A DNA stretch of 64,000 nt from Sugiyamaella lignohabitans (GCF_001640025.1 NC_031674.1:1612001-1676000); one strand, 5' to 3'; shown: positions 28,560-38,638, counted from the stretch's first letter. The notes: generated by a model not told the origin, from the sequence alone. Numbers and translations: made by a program.

Positions 28560-29297
28560 AACTAGATGTGATCTTGTCTAATGTCTCCTGACACAGTCCT
28601 CCTTGATTCTACAAGAGACTTTTATATTTACAGTATTTCAGTATTGATCCAATCTAAGTTTGCAAAAGAATCGCTATTTTCACTGAACTTTTAGAGGCTT
28701 TATCTACAGGAAACAAGGAAACTCCAGTACCTTTTAGTGGCAAATATCAACGATTAATGAATAAGTATTACCCCTATGGAGATGCAATGTATAACGACAC
28801 AAATGCAACTCAGACTACAGGATTATTTATTACCATTGATATCAGTCATACTTCAGATCCGGCACGGCGCTACCCACTGATAACGTCAGAGATTGAGGAT
28901 GGAAATTTCACTTTTTCAAAAATAATAATTGACCGAATAATCTCAACTATCATCGAATCAAACTTCCAAATTCCAGTGATACCCACAGATAAATAATTAC
29001 AGAATCACAGGTGAATCACGAACCAAATCTCCCACAGCAGCTGAACAGTTCATACCGGCATATCCAACCAGAAATCACGCACTTTCACTAATAAAAGCCC
29101 CTGAATATAATTTCACAATTTTATAAATTGAAAATAGCACATCCGGCCACGATCCAAGCCATCTCCTGCGAAGCAGGAGCCACGGGGTCTGGGGCGGAGC
29201 CCCAGCGGCCGGAGGCAAAAACAGACCCCAGGGTCGATCGGCGGTGCATGAAAATGAAAATATATAAACAAGTAGCTGCAGGACTTCAGAATCAGAC
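28560..29297. other. Divergent intergenic region between BUD16 and the J-protein gene
   Basis: About 740 bp of AT-rich sequence with one GC-element A half near the right end. No gene seen. Confidence 0.6.
29163..29217 (-). repeat. GC-hairpin element, A half
   Basis: Minus-oriented A half with one change in the terminus (GCGGCCGGAGGCA). It is one of only two copies within about 100 bp upstream of a start codon, here 81 bp before the J-protein ORF. Confidence 0.92.
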
Positions 29298-30293
29298 GTG
29301 AAATTTACCAACAGAGGCTCCAGGATGACCTCAGAAACGCTGGACCCGTCTATTACGGCACAGACTGACCTGTATGGGCTTCTGGAGATCGATGTCAGCA
29401 GCCAGGAGTCGGATATTAGGAGAGCTTATCGACGAGTAGCTTTGAAATATCACCCAGACAAGAACCCGTCCGAGGAAGCGAAAGTGAAGTTCCACAGTTT
29501 AAATCTAGCACTTGAAACACTCGTGTCTGAAAATTTAAGAAGAGCATATGATCAGTTGAGAAAAGCATGGATTGAAAAAGAAGCTCGTAGAAAAGAGCTG
29601 GATGCGAATCGTCGTAAACTCCAGCAGGATCTCGAACAGAGCGAAAAAGTGGCGGTCGAGTCAGCCAAAGCAGCATCAGACGCGAAACGAAAGCTCGAGC
29701 TGCTGAAAATGGAGGGACTCAAGAAACGGAGACTGCACGAAGAGAAAATGGAGAAACGAAAAGCGCAAGTCCAGGTTGCCAACGACAAAAACAATGACAA
29801 AAAGTCAGACTCAGCGACCAAATCTGCTGCTCGATCTCGAGACATGAGCAGCAGTCCTGATCTTGGAGAGACTGATGCGACTGAAGAAGAGCGGACAGTG
29901 AAACTGCGATTTCGATATACTCCTACACAAGAATGGACTGAGCAGCAGATCAGCGATCTGTTCAGTCGATTTGGAGCCGTGGACCACGTTGTAATAATGC
30001 CCGTGGCCCCTGGCAAGAAGTTTTTCACTGTCGTGATAGTTTTCCAAGGACTGGATGGAGCACAGCTATGTGTATCTAAAGACTTCACGACTCTCGGGCC
30101 CGACTTCAAAGCGGTGAAATCTGCCAGTCTTCTACACCAACAGCTATCCACAGCCGACCAACCTACACCTTCACCACCACCCTCAGCATACCCAGCAAAC
30201 TCTTCTCGTCCCATTGACCGCAACAGCTCCGACTACGCCCAAGCAACTCTGCGACGACTGCAAATGCTCTCAAAAGCCCACGAGTCTCACTAA
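29298..30293 (+). CDS. CWC23: J-domain protein with RRM, DNAJC17/Cwc23 type (spliceosome)
   Basis: A 331-aa protein with an N-terminal J domain (about 23-88). It includes DLYGLLEIDVSSQESDIRRAY, the HPD motif in YHPDKNPSEEA (52-54) and LRRAYD. A long charged coiled coil follows (about 88-165), then a C-terminal RRM-like domain (about 188-265, VKLRFRYTPTQEWTEQQ, FSRFGAVDHVVIM). J domain, helix and RRM in that order define DNAJC17 and fission-yeast Cwf23. Baker's-yeast Cwc23 is the counterpart, acting with Ntr1/Prp43 in spliceosome disassembly. A second ATG at 29325 (MTSETLDP) is an equally likely start. GC elements flank the gene on both sides. Confidence 0.9.
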   Translation: MKFTNRGSRMTSETLDPSITAQTDLYGLLEIDVSSQESDIRRAYRRVALKYHPDKNPSEEAKVKFHSLNLALETLVSENLRRAYDQLRKAWIEKEARRKELDANRRKLQQDLEQSEKVAVESAKAASDAKRKLELLKMEGLKKRRLHEEKMEKRKAQVQVANDKNNDKKSDSATKSAARSRDMSSSPDLGETDATEEERTVKLRFRYTPTQEWTEQQISDLFSRFGAVDHVVIMPVAPGKKFFTVVIVFQGLDGAQLCVSKDFTTLGPDFKAVKSASLLHQQLSTADQPTPSPPPSAYPANSSRPIDRNSSDYAQATLRRLQMLSKAHESH

Positions 30294-30342
30294 CCCTCTT
30301 ATTTATTTAGTCCCGTTATTTATTCTTCATCTGTCCTCTGCC

Positions 30343-30404
30343 TGCCTCCGGCGGCTGGGGCTCCGCCCCAGACCCCGCTGCTCTTCTCGCTTCGCTCGAA
30401 TCGG
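30343..30404 (+). repeat. GC-hairpin element, B half
   Basis: Plus-oriented B half, 50 bp after the J-protein stop. The arm reads CTCGCTTCGCTCGAATCG. Confidence 0.92.
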
Positions 30405-30442
30405 GCGTGGGGGTTTCCAGAGCTCCTCCTGACAGAAAAAGA

Positions 30443-30496
30443 GCTCGCGAAGCGAGCACAACGGGGTCTGGGGCAGCGCCCCAGCTGCCGGAGGCA
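30443..30496 (-). repeat. GC-hairpin element, A half, GCTCGC stem variant
   Basis: A hairpin GCTCGC-GAA-GCGAGC, linked to hairpin 1 with the AGC loop and to the ACAACGGGG junction, as in the other GCTCGC copies. Confidence 0.92.
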
Positions 30497-30525
30497 GACC
30501 CACAACGCGGATAAAGCACCCAGAA

Positions 30526-30580
30526 GCTCGCGAAGCGAGCACTACGGGGTCTGGGGCAGCGCCCCAGCCCACCGGAGGTA
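30526..30580 (-). repeat. GC-hairpin element, A half, GCTCGC stem variant
   Basis: Second tandem copy in the same orientation, with a decayed terminus (CCCACCGGAGGTA). It lies 29 bp from the YIF1 stop, the shortest such distance in the window. Confidence 0.9.
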
Positions 30581-30608
30581 TGAGAAGTGATATAATCTAG
30601 CGATTTTT

Positions 30609-31802
30609 TTATGCGACTAAGACCCACATGAGAACAAACTGACACACAAAGCTGTAGAAGAACAGAAACTGGATACGTCGCTGACGCTGGCCAGACGAGA
30701 TGGTCGCGGCAACAGGACTGGTGTTTCCATCGGGAAGAAGGATATATCGCAACGAACGAAGAAGGAAGAACGAGTTCGACGCCCATGTGTACAAAAATAC
30801 CGCCCACATAACAGCCGAGTTGGCGATGATGGAGGTCACTAACATCGTTATAGTCACGCCAATAAACTTGTATCCACTGTAGGCCGCGAAGTCGAGCAGT
30901 TTAGATCCCGCGCTCAGAAGGTACGTTCCTAGTTTAATGATCATGAGCTCGACAATCACAAACGCAATGGCCTTGGATGCGACGTAGCCAAGAATCTCCG
31001 GGTGGAAATTTCCGTGCAACCCGGCAAATACCGAGCTTAATAATACATATGTCGTGAACCCCATCACCGGAATATACATGTCAGGAGCATTGATATCGTC
31101 ACGAGCTGTCGCGAACCCGTCTACAGCTCCTGATGCCTCGGACCGCTGGATATGTCTCGACCACGGCTTGTGTCTCCATGGCAGCAACACAAGCAGAATT
31201 TTCCTGAAGACATACGAGTTGGAAACTTGGAAATAGTACTTCAATGCCGATATCGACACGTACTGGTTAATCTGCTGGTGTTAGATATATTTTTCGGGTT
31301 TGGAGAGGGGGTCTGGCCTCCGTCGGCTGGGGCGCTGCCCCAGACCCCGTTGTGCTCACTTCGCGAGCTTTTTACGGGTGGAATGAAGGTTTTGAGATGT
31401 CTGCGGGATAAGAGGGATAGAAGAGGGGTTACTTACGTTTCTTCCGATGTATTCTTGACCGTAGTTGAGTGCGTTTCGTCCAACTTCAATGCCGATTTGT
31501 GCACTGGGATCGTTGAAGATGTTGGCATATGGAGCTCCTGTGCCGAACGATCCTTGGTTCTGTGGTTGTTGAGGCTGGTACATGTTGCCAGATGGCTGAT
31601 ATTGACCACCTGGGTGATGCTGTGGTGCTTGATGTTGGCCACTCCATCCGCCATGGGATTGTGCTTGTCCTGGAACCGGACCTGGGCCTTGATTGCCTTG
31701 GGGAATGTATGGATTGCCACTCATTTCTGCTGGTGGTGGCGACCTGAACGGGGGAATTGGATGCTGTGGTACAGGATGATGTAAAGGCGGTGATAAAGGC
31801 AT
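30609..31802 (-). CDS. YIF1: Yif1-family Golgi membrane protein (two exons)
   Basis: Spliced from 31437-31802 and 30609-31271, giving 342 aa. Yif1 works with Yip1 and Yos1 in ER-Golgi COPII vesicle traffic. Exon 1 is a Pro/Gln/Gly-rich cytosolic segment ending FNDPSAQIGIEVGRNALNYG then QEYIGRN. Exon 2 continues INQYVSISALKYYFQVSNSY with VLLPWRHKPWSR and about five membrane segments, the family core. Intron donor is GTAAGT, branch CTAAC, and the acceptor is a tandem CAGCAG: using the first AG would add one Gln. The 165-nt intron contains a complete GC-element A half. An internal Met at residue 27 (MSGNPYIPQG) is an alternative start. The exon boundary is set by the family alignment and reading phase. 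Confidence 0.9.
31315..31368 (+). repeat. GC-hairpin element, A half inside the YIF1 intron
   Basis: Plus-oriented, so antisense to YIF1. Terminus TGGCCTCCGTCGGC, hairpin 1 CTGGGGC-GCT-GCCCCAG. A hairpin GCTCAC-TTC-GCGAGC has one A-C mismatch on this strand, which becomes a G-U wobble in the YIF1 pre-mRNA. Confidence 0.9.
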
Positions 31803-32695
31803 AATCAGGCTCGAGATGGTGGTCGACTCAGTGGCACTTTTTGCTCTTCTCTGGTCAGTATTTTAGTTCTTGCCGTGTATTAAATATTAATTTCCCTTGC
31901 AATTGAACTAATAAACCGTGCTCTGCTTCTCTATTGTGAACACTCGTTGGTTTATTTGCTATTTGAATGGGATCAGGGTTCAAAATGAATGATCGAAGCG
32001 CTTTACAGTTCGTGCGGATACTGATGCGTGTAATGTTGTCAGTGGTGAAGTCTGATTAGATTTCATCGTAGAGGGTAACCATTCCTCTATAAGAGAATCC
32101 ACTTATAGTTGTAAAGGAGATCTGCAATTGATCAGCCATGAATATAAAGGTATAAAAATCGTCCCTGACTTCAGAACCATATATCTATAAATATATCCAA
32201 ACAAATAAATATAAATATGACTTAAAATGACAGTGTAAGAAAAATCCTCGCTATATTGGGATATATCTGGTTAATGTGATATCTCCAGGGTATACAAAGG
32301 CCGATATAAATGCCCACCTGATGCAAGTTTAAATTAAACCCTGCATTACATGCAAGGATCTTGCTTGTCTGGAAAGTACATTCAGAACTCGTTAAATCTC
32401 TAAAAACTACAGATTATTGGTTGTATTATTTATCTTCAGGCATCTTCTCTCTATACAGAAGACAATTAACTTTATTGGGGAGATTTAGAATAAGATCAGC
32501 CGAGATCAAGCCGTGAGTTCGCCTAACATAGCTATTCTGAACTCAGTAGTAGAATATTTCACCAGTACCTTCACTCGATTCAAGCTGGCTCTGGAACCCG
32601 AGAGTAAATACTAACTGATCAGACGCGTTTCACTGACCTTCAGCCAAGACTCGTTCAAACAATCGTGTTTTTTTTTTTCATATACGCCATTGACA
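31803..32695. other. Divergent intergenic region between YIF1 and DPB4
   Basis: About 890 bp, AT-rich, no gene and no GC element. Ends in a T-run (32,668-32,678) just before the DPB4 start. Confidence 0.6.
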
Positions 32696-33771
32696 ATGCC
32701 ACCAAAAGGCTGGAAAAAGTACCCAGACGGGTTTAAACCTGTGAATTCTGCTGGCACCCCCGTAAAAGGTCGCGAAGCATTCTCCATTGAAGTGAGTAAG
32801 ATCTCTGAGCTACGAACATGTCAGAAGTGACATTCAGCTACCGGAGAGAGCAATTGAGAGATGGAAACTAACGAATTGGAACAGGATTTGCTGCTACCGA
32901 AATCAGTCATAGCACGTCTCGCGAAAAACACGCTACCACCAGAGATGCAACTGCCAAAAGACGGACTCACAGCCACGTCGCGAAGCACGACGGTATTTAT
33001 TAACTACCTCGCCAGTGAAGCCAACTCAGTAGCCCACAACGCCGGCCGAAAAACCATCACAGCGGCGGATGTGTTCCGAGCCCTAGAAAACATTGAACTC
33101 GGAGGATTTGTTCCCTCAGTCAAGGACGAGCTCGTCAGTAAGTATACCCTTCCCCCGACGCTCGACTCGAGGGCAGCGAGAGGGAGCCACGAGGCCTGTG
33201 ATGCTGTCCCAGACCCCGTTGTGCTCACTTCGTGAGCAGAGCTAACCGTGTAGAATATGAGGCTGCTGTTGCCAGGAAGAAGGAGAAGAAGGCCGGTTCT
33301 GAAGGCCAAGGGGTCGAAAAGACTGGTGCTGAGGGTGAAGAGGATGAAGATGAGCTCGATAATATAATTTCTGACGAGGAGGAGATTTATGAGTCGGAAA
33401 TGAGCATGACTGGTCAGCCACGGGGAAGGCCCAAGGGTGTGAAGAAAGCCCGGTTGGACCAGGTGGACGATGATGAGACTGAGGCAGAGCGTGATTCTAC
33501 TCGGCTGGACGACACTGTTGATGAAGATGAGGGTGAAGATGATGACGAGGACGATGACGAGTCTCAAGCTGGTAAGAACGAGGATGTGTTACCAGCGGAT
33601 ATTGGAGAGGAAGAAGAAAAGGAAGAGCCAGAGGAAAGGCATGTGGTGAGCTCTGTTCCTGAGGAAAGAGAATTGGCTGGTGAAGATGCTCCAGATGTCG
33701 TGGTTTTAGATGATGAAGAGGACGAAGAAAAAGATGAGGATGCTCAAGCGAGTAATTTTGATGTAAAATAA
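32696..33771 (+). CDS. DPB4: DNA polymerase epsilon subunit Dpb4 (three exons)
   Basis: Spliced from 32696-32791, 32885-33137 and 33254-33771, giving 288 aa. Dpb4 is a histone-fold subunit of DNA polymerase epsilon and of the ISW2/CHRAC remodeller. Exon 1 encodes MPPKGWKKYPDG, the family N-terminus, ending in FSIE. Exon 2 carries the histone fold (DLLLPKSVIARLAK, STTVFINYLASEANSVAH, ITAADVFRALENIELG). Exon 3 resumes KYEAAVARKKEKK and is followed by a very acidic Asp/Glu tail of about 150 residues. Introns are 93 nt (GTGAGT, ACTAAC, CAG) and 116 nt (GTAAGT, GCTAAC, TAG). The second contains a chimeric GC element. CTG in DLLLPKS is at a conserved leucine. Missing either intron would split the gene into false ORFs. 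Confidence 0.93.
33164..33237. repeat. Chimeric GC-hairpin element in DPB4 intron 2
   Basis: It begins as a minus-oriented B half (GACTCGAGGGCAGCGAGAG) and ends as a plus-oriented A half (CCCAGACCCCGTTGTGCTC). The A hairpin is GCTCAC-TTC-GTGAGC, a compensated variant of GCTCGC/GCGAGC. It fills 74 of the intron's 116 nt. Confidence 0.82.
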
Positions 33772-34100
33772 CAGATTATAGTTTTTTAATATGACGACTT
33801 ATGCCCCTGTTTGTCTGTTTGTACTCTTTCCGTCAGGCGGAATCGATGTGAGATTACGGGCCAGAAGCTGAAGGAAAAAATATTGACATTTCAACATATA
33901 TATACATTAGATTTACAGTCTGGTGTGTTCATGAAGGTGATACTGTCAGTCGTCAGGAAGAAAAGAGCTGACACTGGAATTATATATATACTTTATCTAT
34001 GAGGTCAGCCTGGTACATATGCTAGGTATAATACCATGTGCTCAAGAAAGCGCTGGTTTCTGTTGACAGAAACTGGAACTTGTGCTATCCCCCCAGTCCT

Positions 34101-34155
34101 CTCCTGCGAAGCAGGAGCTACGGGGTCTGGGGCAGCGCCCCAGCCGCCGGAGGCA
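34101..34155 (-). repeat. GC-hairpin element, A half
   Basis: Minus-oriented A half with hairpin 1 loop AGC, 75 bp beyond the stop of the nonaspanin gene and 330 bp after that of DPB4. Confidence 0.92.
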
Positions 34156-34229
34156 CATCCTCCTGGCCGCCAGTGCACAGGAGGCCCATACCGGAGAACA
34201 AAAATAACGGGTTGAGTTATATACAGACA

Positions 34230-36248
34230 TTAATCTATGCGGACAGCCGAATATATAGTGTGGATGAACACCCAGGTGCACACGAAGCCGATGCTGGCGG
34301 TTGTCAGGAACAGCGCTCCACAGAGGATCAGGGTGTAGGTCAGGTAGAGCAGGGTGGCTACTACACCACCGTAGGAGTAGCGGTAAAACAGCAGGACTGC
34401 CGAGCTCAGAAACACATAAATACTGATGGAGCCTGCCATGAGAAAGCTCGACCATTGCCAGCGATGGTCGCCTGCTTGTAACATCAGATATACGAAGCCA
34501 ATGGTTAGCATGACACAGGATACGATCATGAGAACGTAGCTGACAAATAGGAATCCCAGCATGTAGTAGATTCTGTGCAGCCACAGCGAGTTCATTATAT
34601 ATCTCAGCTCGATTGATACTGTTATGAACGGTAATACACCAGCCAGAAGGGTTCGTACTATGGGTCTCAAGTATATCGGCAGGTTTGGAATTGGTTTGAG
34701 GGGCTTTTCCGAACTCCTGGCATAGTCGTATGGTTGATATCCACCGAACAGGTTGCCGCCTTTCCTCTTTACAAGAAAACTGCCAACCACAGAACATGGG
34801 ATCGACACGAAAAACCACAGTCCCACTAGGTTCACAATCACGGGAAATGGCACTGCTCCAGACGAACCCTGGAATATCACAAAAAAGTTCATAATAATAA
34901 ACCCTCCAAAGATCATGCCGGGGATCAATGTCGGAGTCAGAATAAACAGCAGGGTCCACAAGGTCAGGTTGCTCTTAATGAGAGTGTTGTTTTTCTCGCT
35001 CGATGACCTAACATACGAGTCGTCATAGTCTTCACCAGTAAAGAACTTGAAACAGTAGGCCGAGACTGATCCGGCAATAATCGAAGTAAATGCGTAGATG
35101 TAGATGGCATTAGTAGCCAATGAGCCTCGCTTCTCGGGCGACATGAGCCCAAAACCGGCAAATACAAGGGTCAAAACAAACAGAAAACAGAGATGGAACC
35201 CGTTTCCTACCAGAATACTCAGCACAAGTACATTTTTAGGCGCTCTCAAAGCGCTGTCTTTCAGGAACTTCCAACTGGAATCGTCACCACTACCGCCGCT
35301 GATTTCGCTGCTTTGACGAATGTTATAAATATCCTTGCGAATCCGTTTAGAAGCAAAGTGGCCCAAAGCAAAACATATGGCGGCAGTCCAGAACAACGCA
35401 TTACAAAGACCCAACCATTTGACACTGGAGTTCTGGATATCCACATACTTGTCCCATCTCGACGCCCATTTCACGTTGGATGGCTCCCATCGAACTGTGT
35501 AGGTAAATTGGATATCGACCGCACCAGGTGAATGAGGCGGTAACGCAATTTTTGGAGTTCCCACTTTACAAGTTCTCAACTCCTCTTCTGTTGTATAGTT
35601 CTTAGAGTAAGGAGCCACATTAGCACCTACTATCCTGTACTGACCCGGTGAATGTTCGTGGTATTGAAATGTGAATCGAAAATGATTATACACATTGACC
35701 AAAGGTTGAGCATGAACCGAGTAGAATAAACCCAATGGTACACCACCAGCCAGATTGTTATTGAGAAAGTGTGCTTGAGCATCGTCGTCCTGTTCAAATA
35801 CAAGTGGCAGGTTGTCAATATTCCAATGGTATCCTAAACCAGTATAAATACTTCTCGTAAGAAAAGCCGCTTCCATATCGTCCCAATGTGAACTACACAG
35901 GTGAGCACATTCTACTTTTTCTAGCATTCGAATATCAAATGGAGTATCATAGATTCGATCACCAAACAACAATGATCCCAGGTTGCCTGGCACCTGAGTA
36001 TATCCACCCTCAGGCTGACAAAATTTAAACGGTTTGGAATAGTAATCATGAGGAAACGCCAGACTGGGTTTACCACGACTATGACTCCATCGAGTTACCG
36101 ACACTGCGTTTGTATTTAAAGGAACTCTCTCTCCCTTGACATAGTCTCGTGGAGCAGTTCCCGGCAGATTAAAGCAACTGACTGGAACCAACTGCCAGCT
36201 CCACCACAGACACAGACATAGCAATCTCACCCAACCTGTCGCGACCAT
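34230..36248 (-). CDS. EMP70: Nonaspanin (TM9) family protein, Emp70/Tmn type
   Basis: A 672-aa transmembrane-9 protein of endosome and Golgi, implicated in endosomal sorting, metal homeostasis and cell adhesion in yeast (Emp70/Tmn2/Tmn3). A signal peptide covers about 1-25 (hydrophobic with WVRLLCLCLWWSW), followed by FNLPGTAPRDYVKGERVPL, the family N-terminus. The lumenal domain includes KFCQPEGG, LGSLLFGDRI and the conserved GYHWNIDNLPLV. Nine predicted membrane spans occupy the C-terminal 400 residues, with PFITVSIELRYIMNSLWLHR near the end. The C-terminus AVRID resembles the KxD/E Golgi-retention signal of TM9 proteins. It is a single exon starting at 36248. Which of the yeast paralogues it matches best is uncertain. 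Confidence 0.93.
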   Translation of the reverse strand: MVATGWVRLLCLCLWWSWQLVPVSCFNLPGTAPRDYVKGERVPLNTNAVSVTRWSHSRGKPSLAFPHDYYSKPFKFCQPEGGYTQVPGNLGSLLFGDRIYDTPFDIRMLEKVECAHLCSSHWDDMEAAFLTRSIYTGLGYHWNIDNLPLVFEQDDDAQAHFLNNNLAGGVPLGLFYSVHAQPLVNVYNHFRFTFQYHEHSPGQYRIVGANVAPYSKNYTTEEELRTCKVGTPKIALPPHSPGAVDIQFTYTVRWEPSNVKWASRWDKYVDIQNSSVKWLGLCNALFWTAAICFALGHFASKRIRKDIYNIRQSSEISGGSGDDSSWKFLKDSALRAPKNVLVLSILVGNGFHLCFLFVLTLVFAGFGLMSPEKRGSLATNAIYIYAFTSIIAGSVSAYCFKFFTGEDYDDSYVRSSSEKNNTLIKSNLTLWTLLFILTPTLIPGMIFGGFIIMNFFVIFQGSSGAVPFPVIVNLVGLWFFVSIPCSVVGSFLVKRKGGNLFGGYQPYDYARSSEKPLKPIPNLPIYLRPIVRTLLAGVLPFITVSIELRYIMNSLWLHRIYYMLGFLFVSYVLMIVSCVMLTIGFVYLMLQAGDHRWQWSSFLMAGSISIYVFLSSAVLLFYRYSYGGVVATLLYLTYTLILCGALFLTTASIGFVCTWVFIHTIYSAVRID

Positions 36249-36944
36249 TTCTGTCTGATCACAAAAAATCTCCCAAAAAATCTAGAAAAAATCCCTGTCA
36301 GATCTCGAGATCCCGCTGGTCAATCGCCATATAAAAGGGATTTAACTCCACATGTCCAAGATCGGCGTATATAAGCGCGTTCCCAGCTCACAGATCTGAC
36401 AGTCCTAATCGGCACGATCGCCTGTCCGTCTATGCAGGGCGCTCGGAGAATCTATTTTACATACATACTACGGCCGCGACGGGCATGAAAAGAAAAATCT
36501 TATTTAAACTTTAAGGTTTTGGCTGGTCGTGCGACTCTACACATTATTACTGCCGATACTATTGTATTTGTACTCACTTTATGCATTCTCAGTAGTTTAT
36601 TTGCATATCCAACCTGACACATATCGGTCCTCCTATCAATGAGAGCATGTCTCCGAACGTTATTTCAGCCTCCAAAAAAAGCTTGTTCCCACGCTCTCGC
36701 CACTCTCTCGTCTGATCCGGTTGCAGCTCACTCTCTTCTGGAAGTTCGATTGAAAATTTTTTTTCCGTGCTCTATGGCGGGACAGACTGCCTCCGGCGGC
36801 CGGGTTCCGCCCGGACCCGTGGCTCCTCTCGCTTCGCTCGAGTCGTTACGTCGGGCGTGATTGGTTTTTTCGGTGAAGGTGCAACTGTTAATTGCTCGTG
36901 CTCTGATTATAAATTTAGATTTTATATTTTATATTTTAAAATAT
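36249..36944. other. Intergenic region between the nonaspanin promoter and the AKR 3' end
   Basis: About 700 bp; AT-rich upstream sequence of the nonaspanin gene plus one GC-element B half close to the reductase 3' end. No gene seen. Confidence 0.6.
36788..36846 (+). repeat. GC-hairpin element, B half, compensated hairpin 1
   Basis: Hairpin 1 reads CCGGG-TTCCG-CCCGG instead of CTGGGGC/GCCCCAG. The T-A pair has become C-G on both sides and the stem is one pair shorter. The B arm CTCGCTTCGCTCGAGTCG is intact. It lies 100 bp from the reductase stop. Confidence 0.9.
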
Positions 36945-38115
36945 TTATACGTAACCGATAATGTTCTTGGGCTGGTAGGGCTCCTCTATGTAGGCGATCT
37001 CGTCGTCGGTCAGCTTGAAACTGACAGATGCGACCGCCTCGTCGATACGCTCGAGCTTATTAAATCCGACAATGGGTGCTGCGCCTTTGGAAAGCACCCA
37101 AGCAAGTGCCACAATGGCCATCGACACCTGTCGCTTTTTGGCGATCTCCTCCACTCGGTTGATGATGGCCTGATCCGCTTCGGTCTCTCCATGGTTCATT
37201 TTAGTGAACATGGGGTCTGTACCCGATCGAAGTGTCGACTTAATAGTATCCAGAGGCCGAGCAAGAACTCCTCGGGCAAGAGGACTCCAAGGAATCAATC
37301 CCACTCCTGTATCGTTACAGAATGGGATCATTTCCCTTTCTTCTTCTCTGTACAGTGCCGAATAATAATTCTGCATGGAAATGAACTTTGTCCAGCCATT
37401 CTTTTCTGCAATGAACTGCAATTGTGCGAAATCAACTGCCCTCATGCTTGAAGAACCGATGTAGCGAACATCCCCACTCTTGACTATGTCATGTAAGGTT
37501 TCCATTATCTCCCTTTTCGGAGTCGACTTATCAAGACGATGAATCTGCAGCACATCAATATAAGTGCCAAGACGTTCGACTGACGCAGCAACTGAGTCAA
37601 AAACATGCTTCCGGCTCAGCCCATGGCGGTTAATCCAATTGATCTCGGTATCGGGAATGTTGGGGTCGTCCACCCGTCCGTGCACCTTGGTCAGAATCAC
37701 CACTGTGGAACGAGGAATGTTGTATTTTTTCAAGAACTTGCCAACAATCAATTCCGAATGACCATGAGAGTAAACATTGGCTGTATCAATAGTTCGAATG
37801 CCTGAATCGTACGCCTTCTTCAGCAATTGCAATCCCAATTCCTCGTCGTCCACAATCCAGTCTTTGCCCTTGGCACCCTCGGTCGCAATTGACATTGCGC
37901 CAAAAATGATCTTGCTGACCTTGAGGCCCGAATCTCCAAGTCTAAAATGCCATTGTTAGCTCAATCAAAGTCAATCGGACCGACTCAGCCCACCAGCCAA
38001 GAAAGCCAAGACCACGCCAGCCAAGCCCCTCTTCCGCCTTCCTCTCTATACGGCTCACCCACCAGGTTGATTGACCGACTGGCTGACAACTGACTACCTA
38101 CCTCTGAAACTCCAT
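36945..38115 (-). CDS. Aldo/keto reductase (two exons, first exon 14 nt)
   Basis: Spliced from 38102-38115 and 36945-37941, giving 336 aa. An NADPH-dependent aldo/keto reductase of the aryl-alcohol dehydrogenase-like group; the substrate is unknown. The 14-nt first exon encodes MEFQ plus part of Arg, and exon 2 continues LGDSGLKVSKIIFGAMS, the canonical AKR start. The catalytic tetrad is visible as Asp and Tyr in DTANVYSHG, Lys in VILTKVHGR and His in VLQIHRLD. Coenzyme-binding stretches SMQNYYSAL, IPWSPLARGVL and PIVGFNKLERIDEA follow. The 160-nt intron has donor GTAGGT, branch GCTAAC and acceptor TTTTAG. Starting at the internal Met instead would delete the first beta strand, so the spliced model is preferred. 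Confidence 0.9.
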
Positions 38116-38397
38116 TCTGTTCTGATTCTTCTGTAATGTAATCGCAAAATCGATTTGTTCTCCGAAATTGAGTTTGACTCTGCTGTTAAATACAAACCAG
38201 CCTTTCCCCAGACTGCACCGACACCCAGTGGCTTATCTCACACTGCCACTCCCACCCGGACTCCGATCCCCACTCGCAATTCCCCCGATGTCTCACGCAA
38301 TCCCATGCATCCCACGTGGGGGTCACTACCCCTGAAACCACCCCCACCGGAGATAGCTCTTACCCAAACCAGCAACCTCCTCACCCCCTGAATTATC

Positions 38398-38457
38398 GAC
38401 TCGAGCGAAGCGAGAGGAGCCACGGGGTCTGGGGCGGAGCCCCAGCCGCCGGAGGCA
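38398..38457 (-). repeat. GC-hairpin element, B half
   Basis: Intact minus-oriented B half, back to back with the next copy, so the two termini face each other across 18 bp. Confidence 0.92.
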
Positions 38458-38475
38458 CATCTCCCAGCCCCGTGC

Positions 38476-38536
38476 TGCCTCCGGCGGCTGGGGCTCCGCC
38501 CCAGACCCCGTTGCTCCTCTCGCTTCGCTCGAGTCG
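38476..38536 (+). repeat. GC-hairpin element, B half
   Basis: Intact plus-oriented B half, 103 bp from the sirtuin stop. Confidence 0.92.
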
Positions 38537-38638
38537 GGGCGTCGGGTATGGGTCAGATGCAAAAAATTCTATTGGAAATAAATACAGATATAAATATACA
38601 CAGCTGTGAAGGGGCTGGGGGGTGGTGGTGAGGACGGT

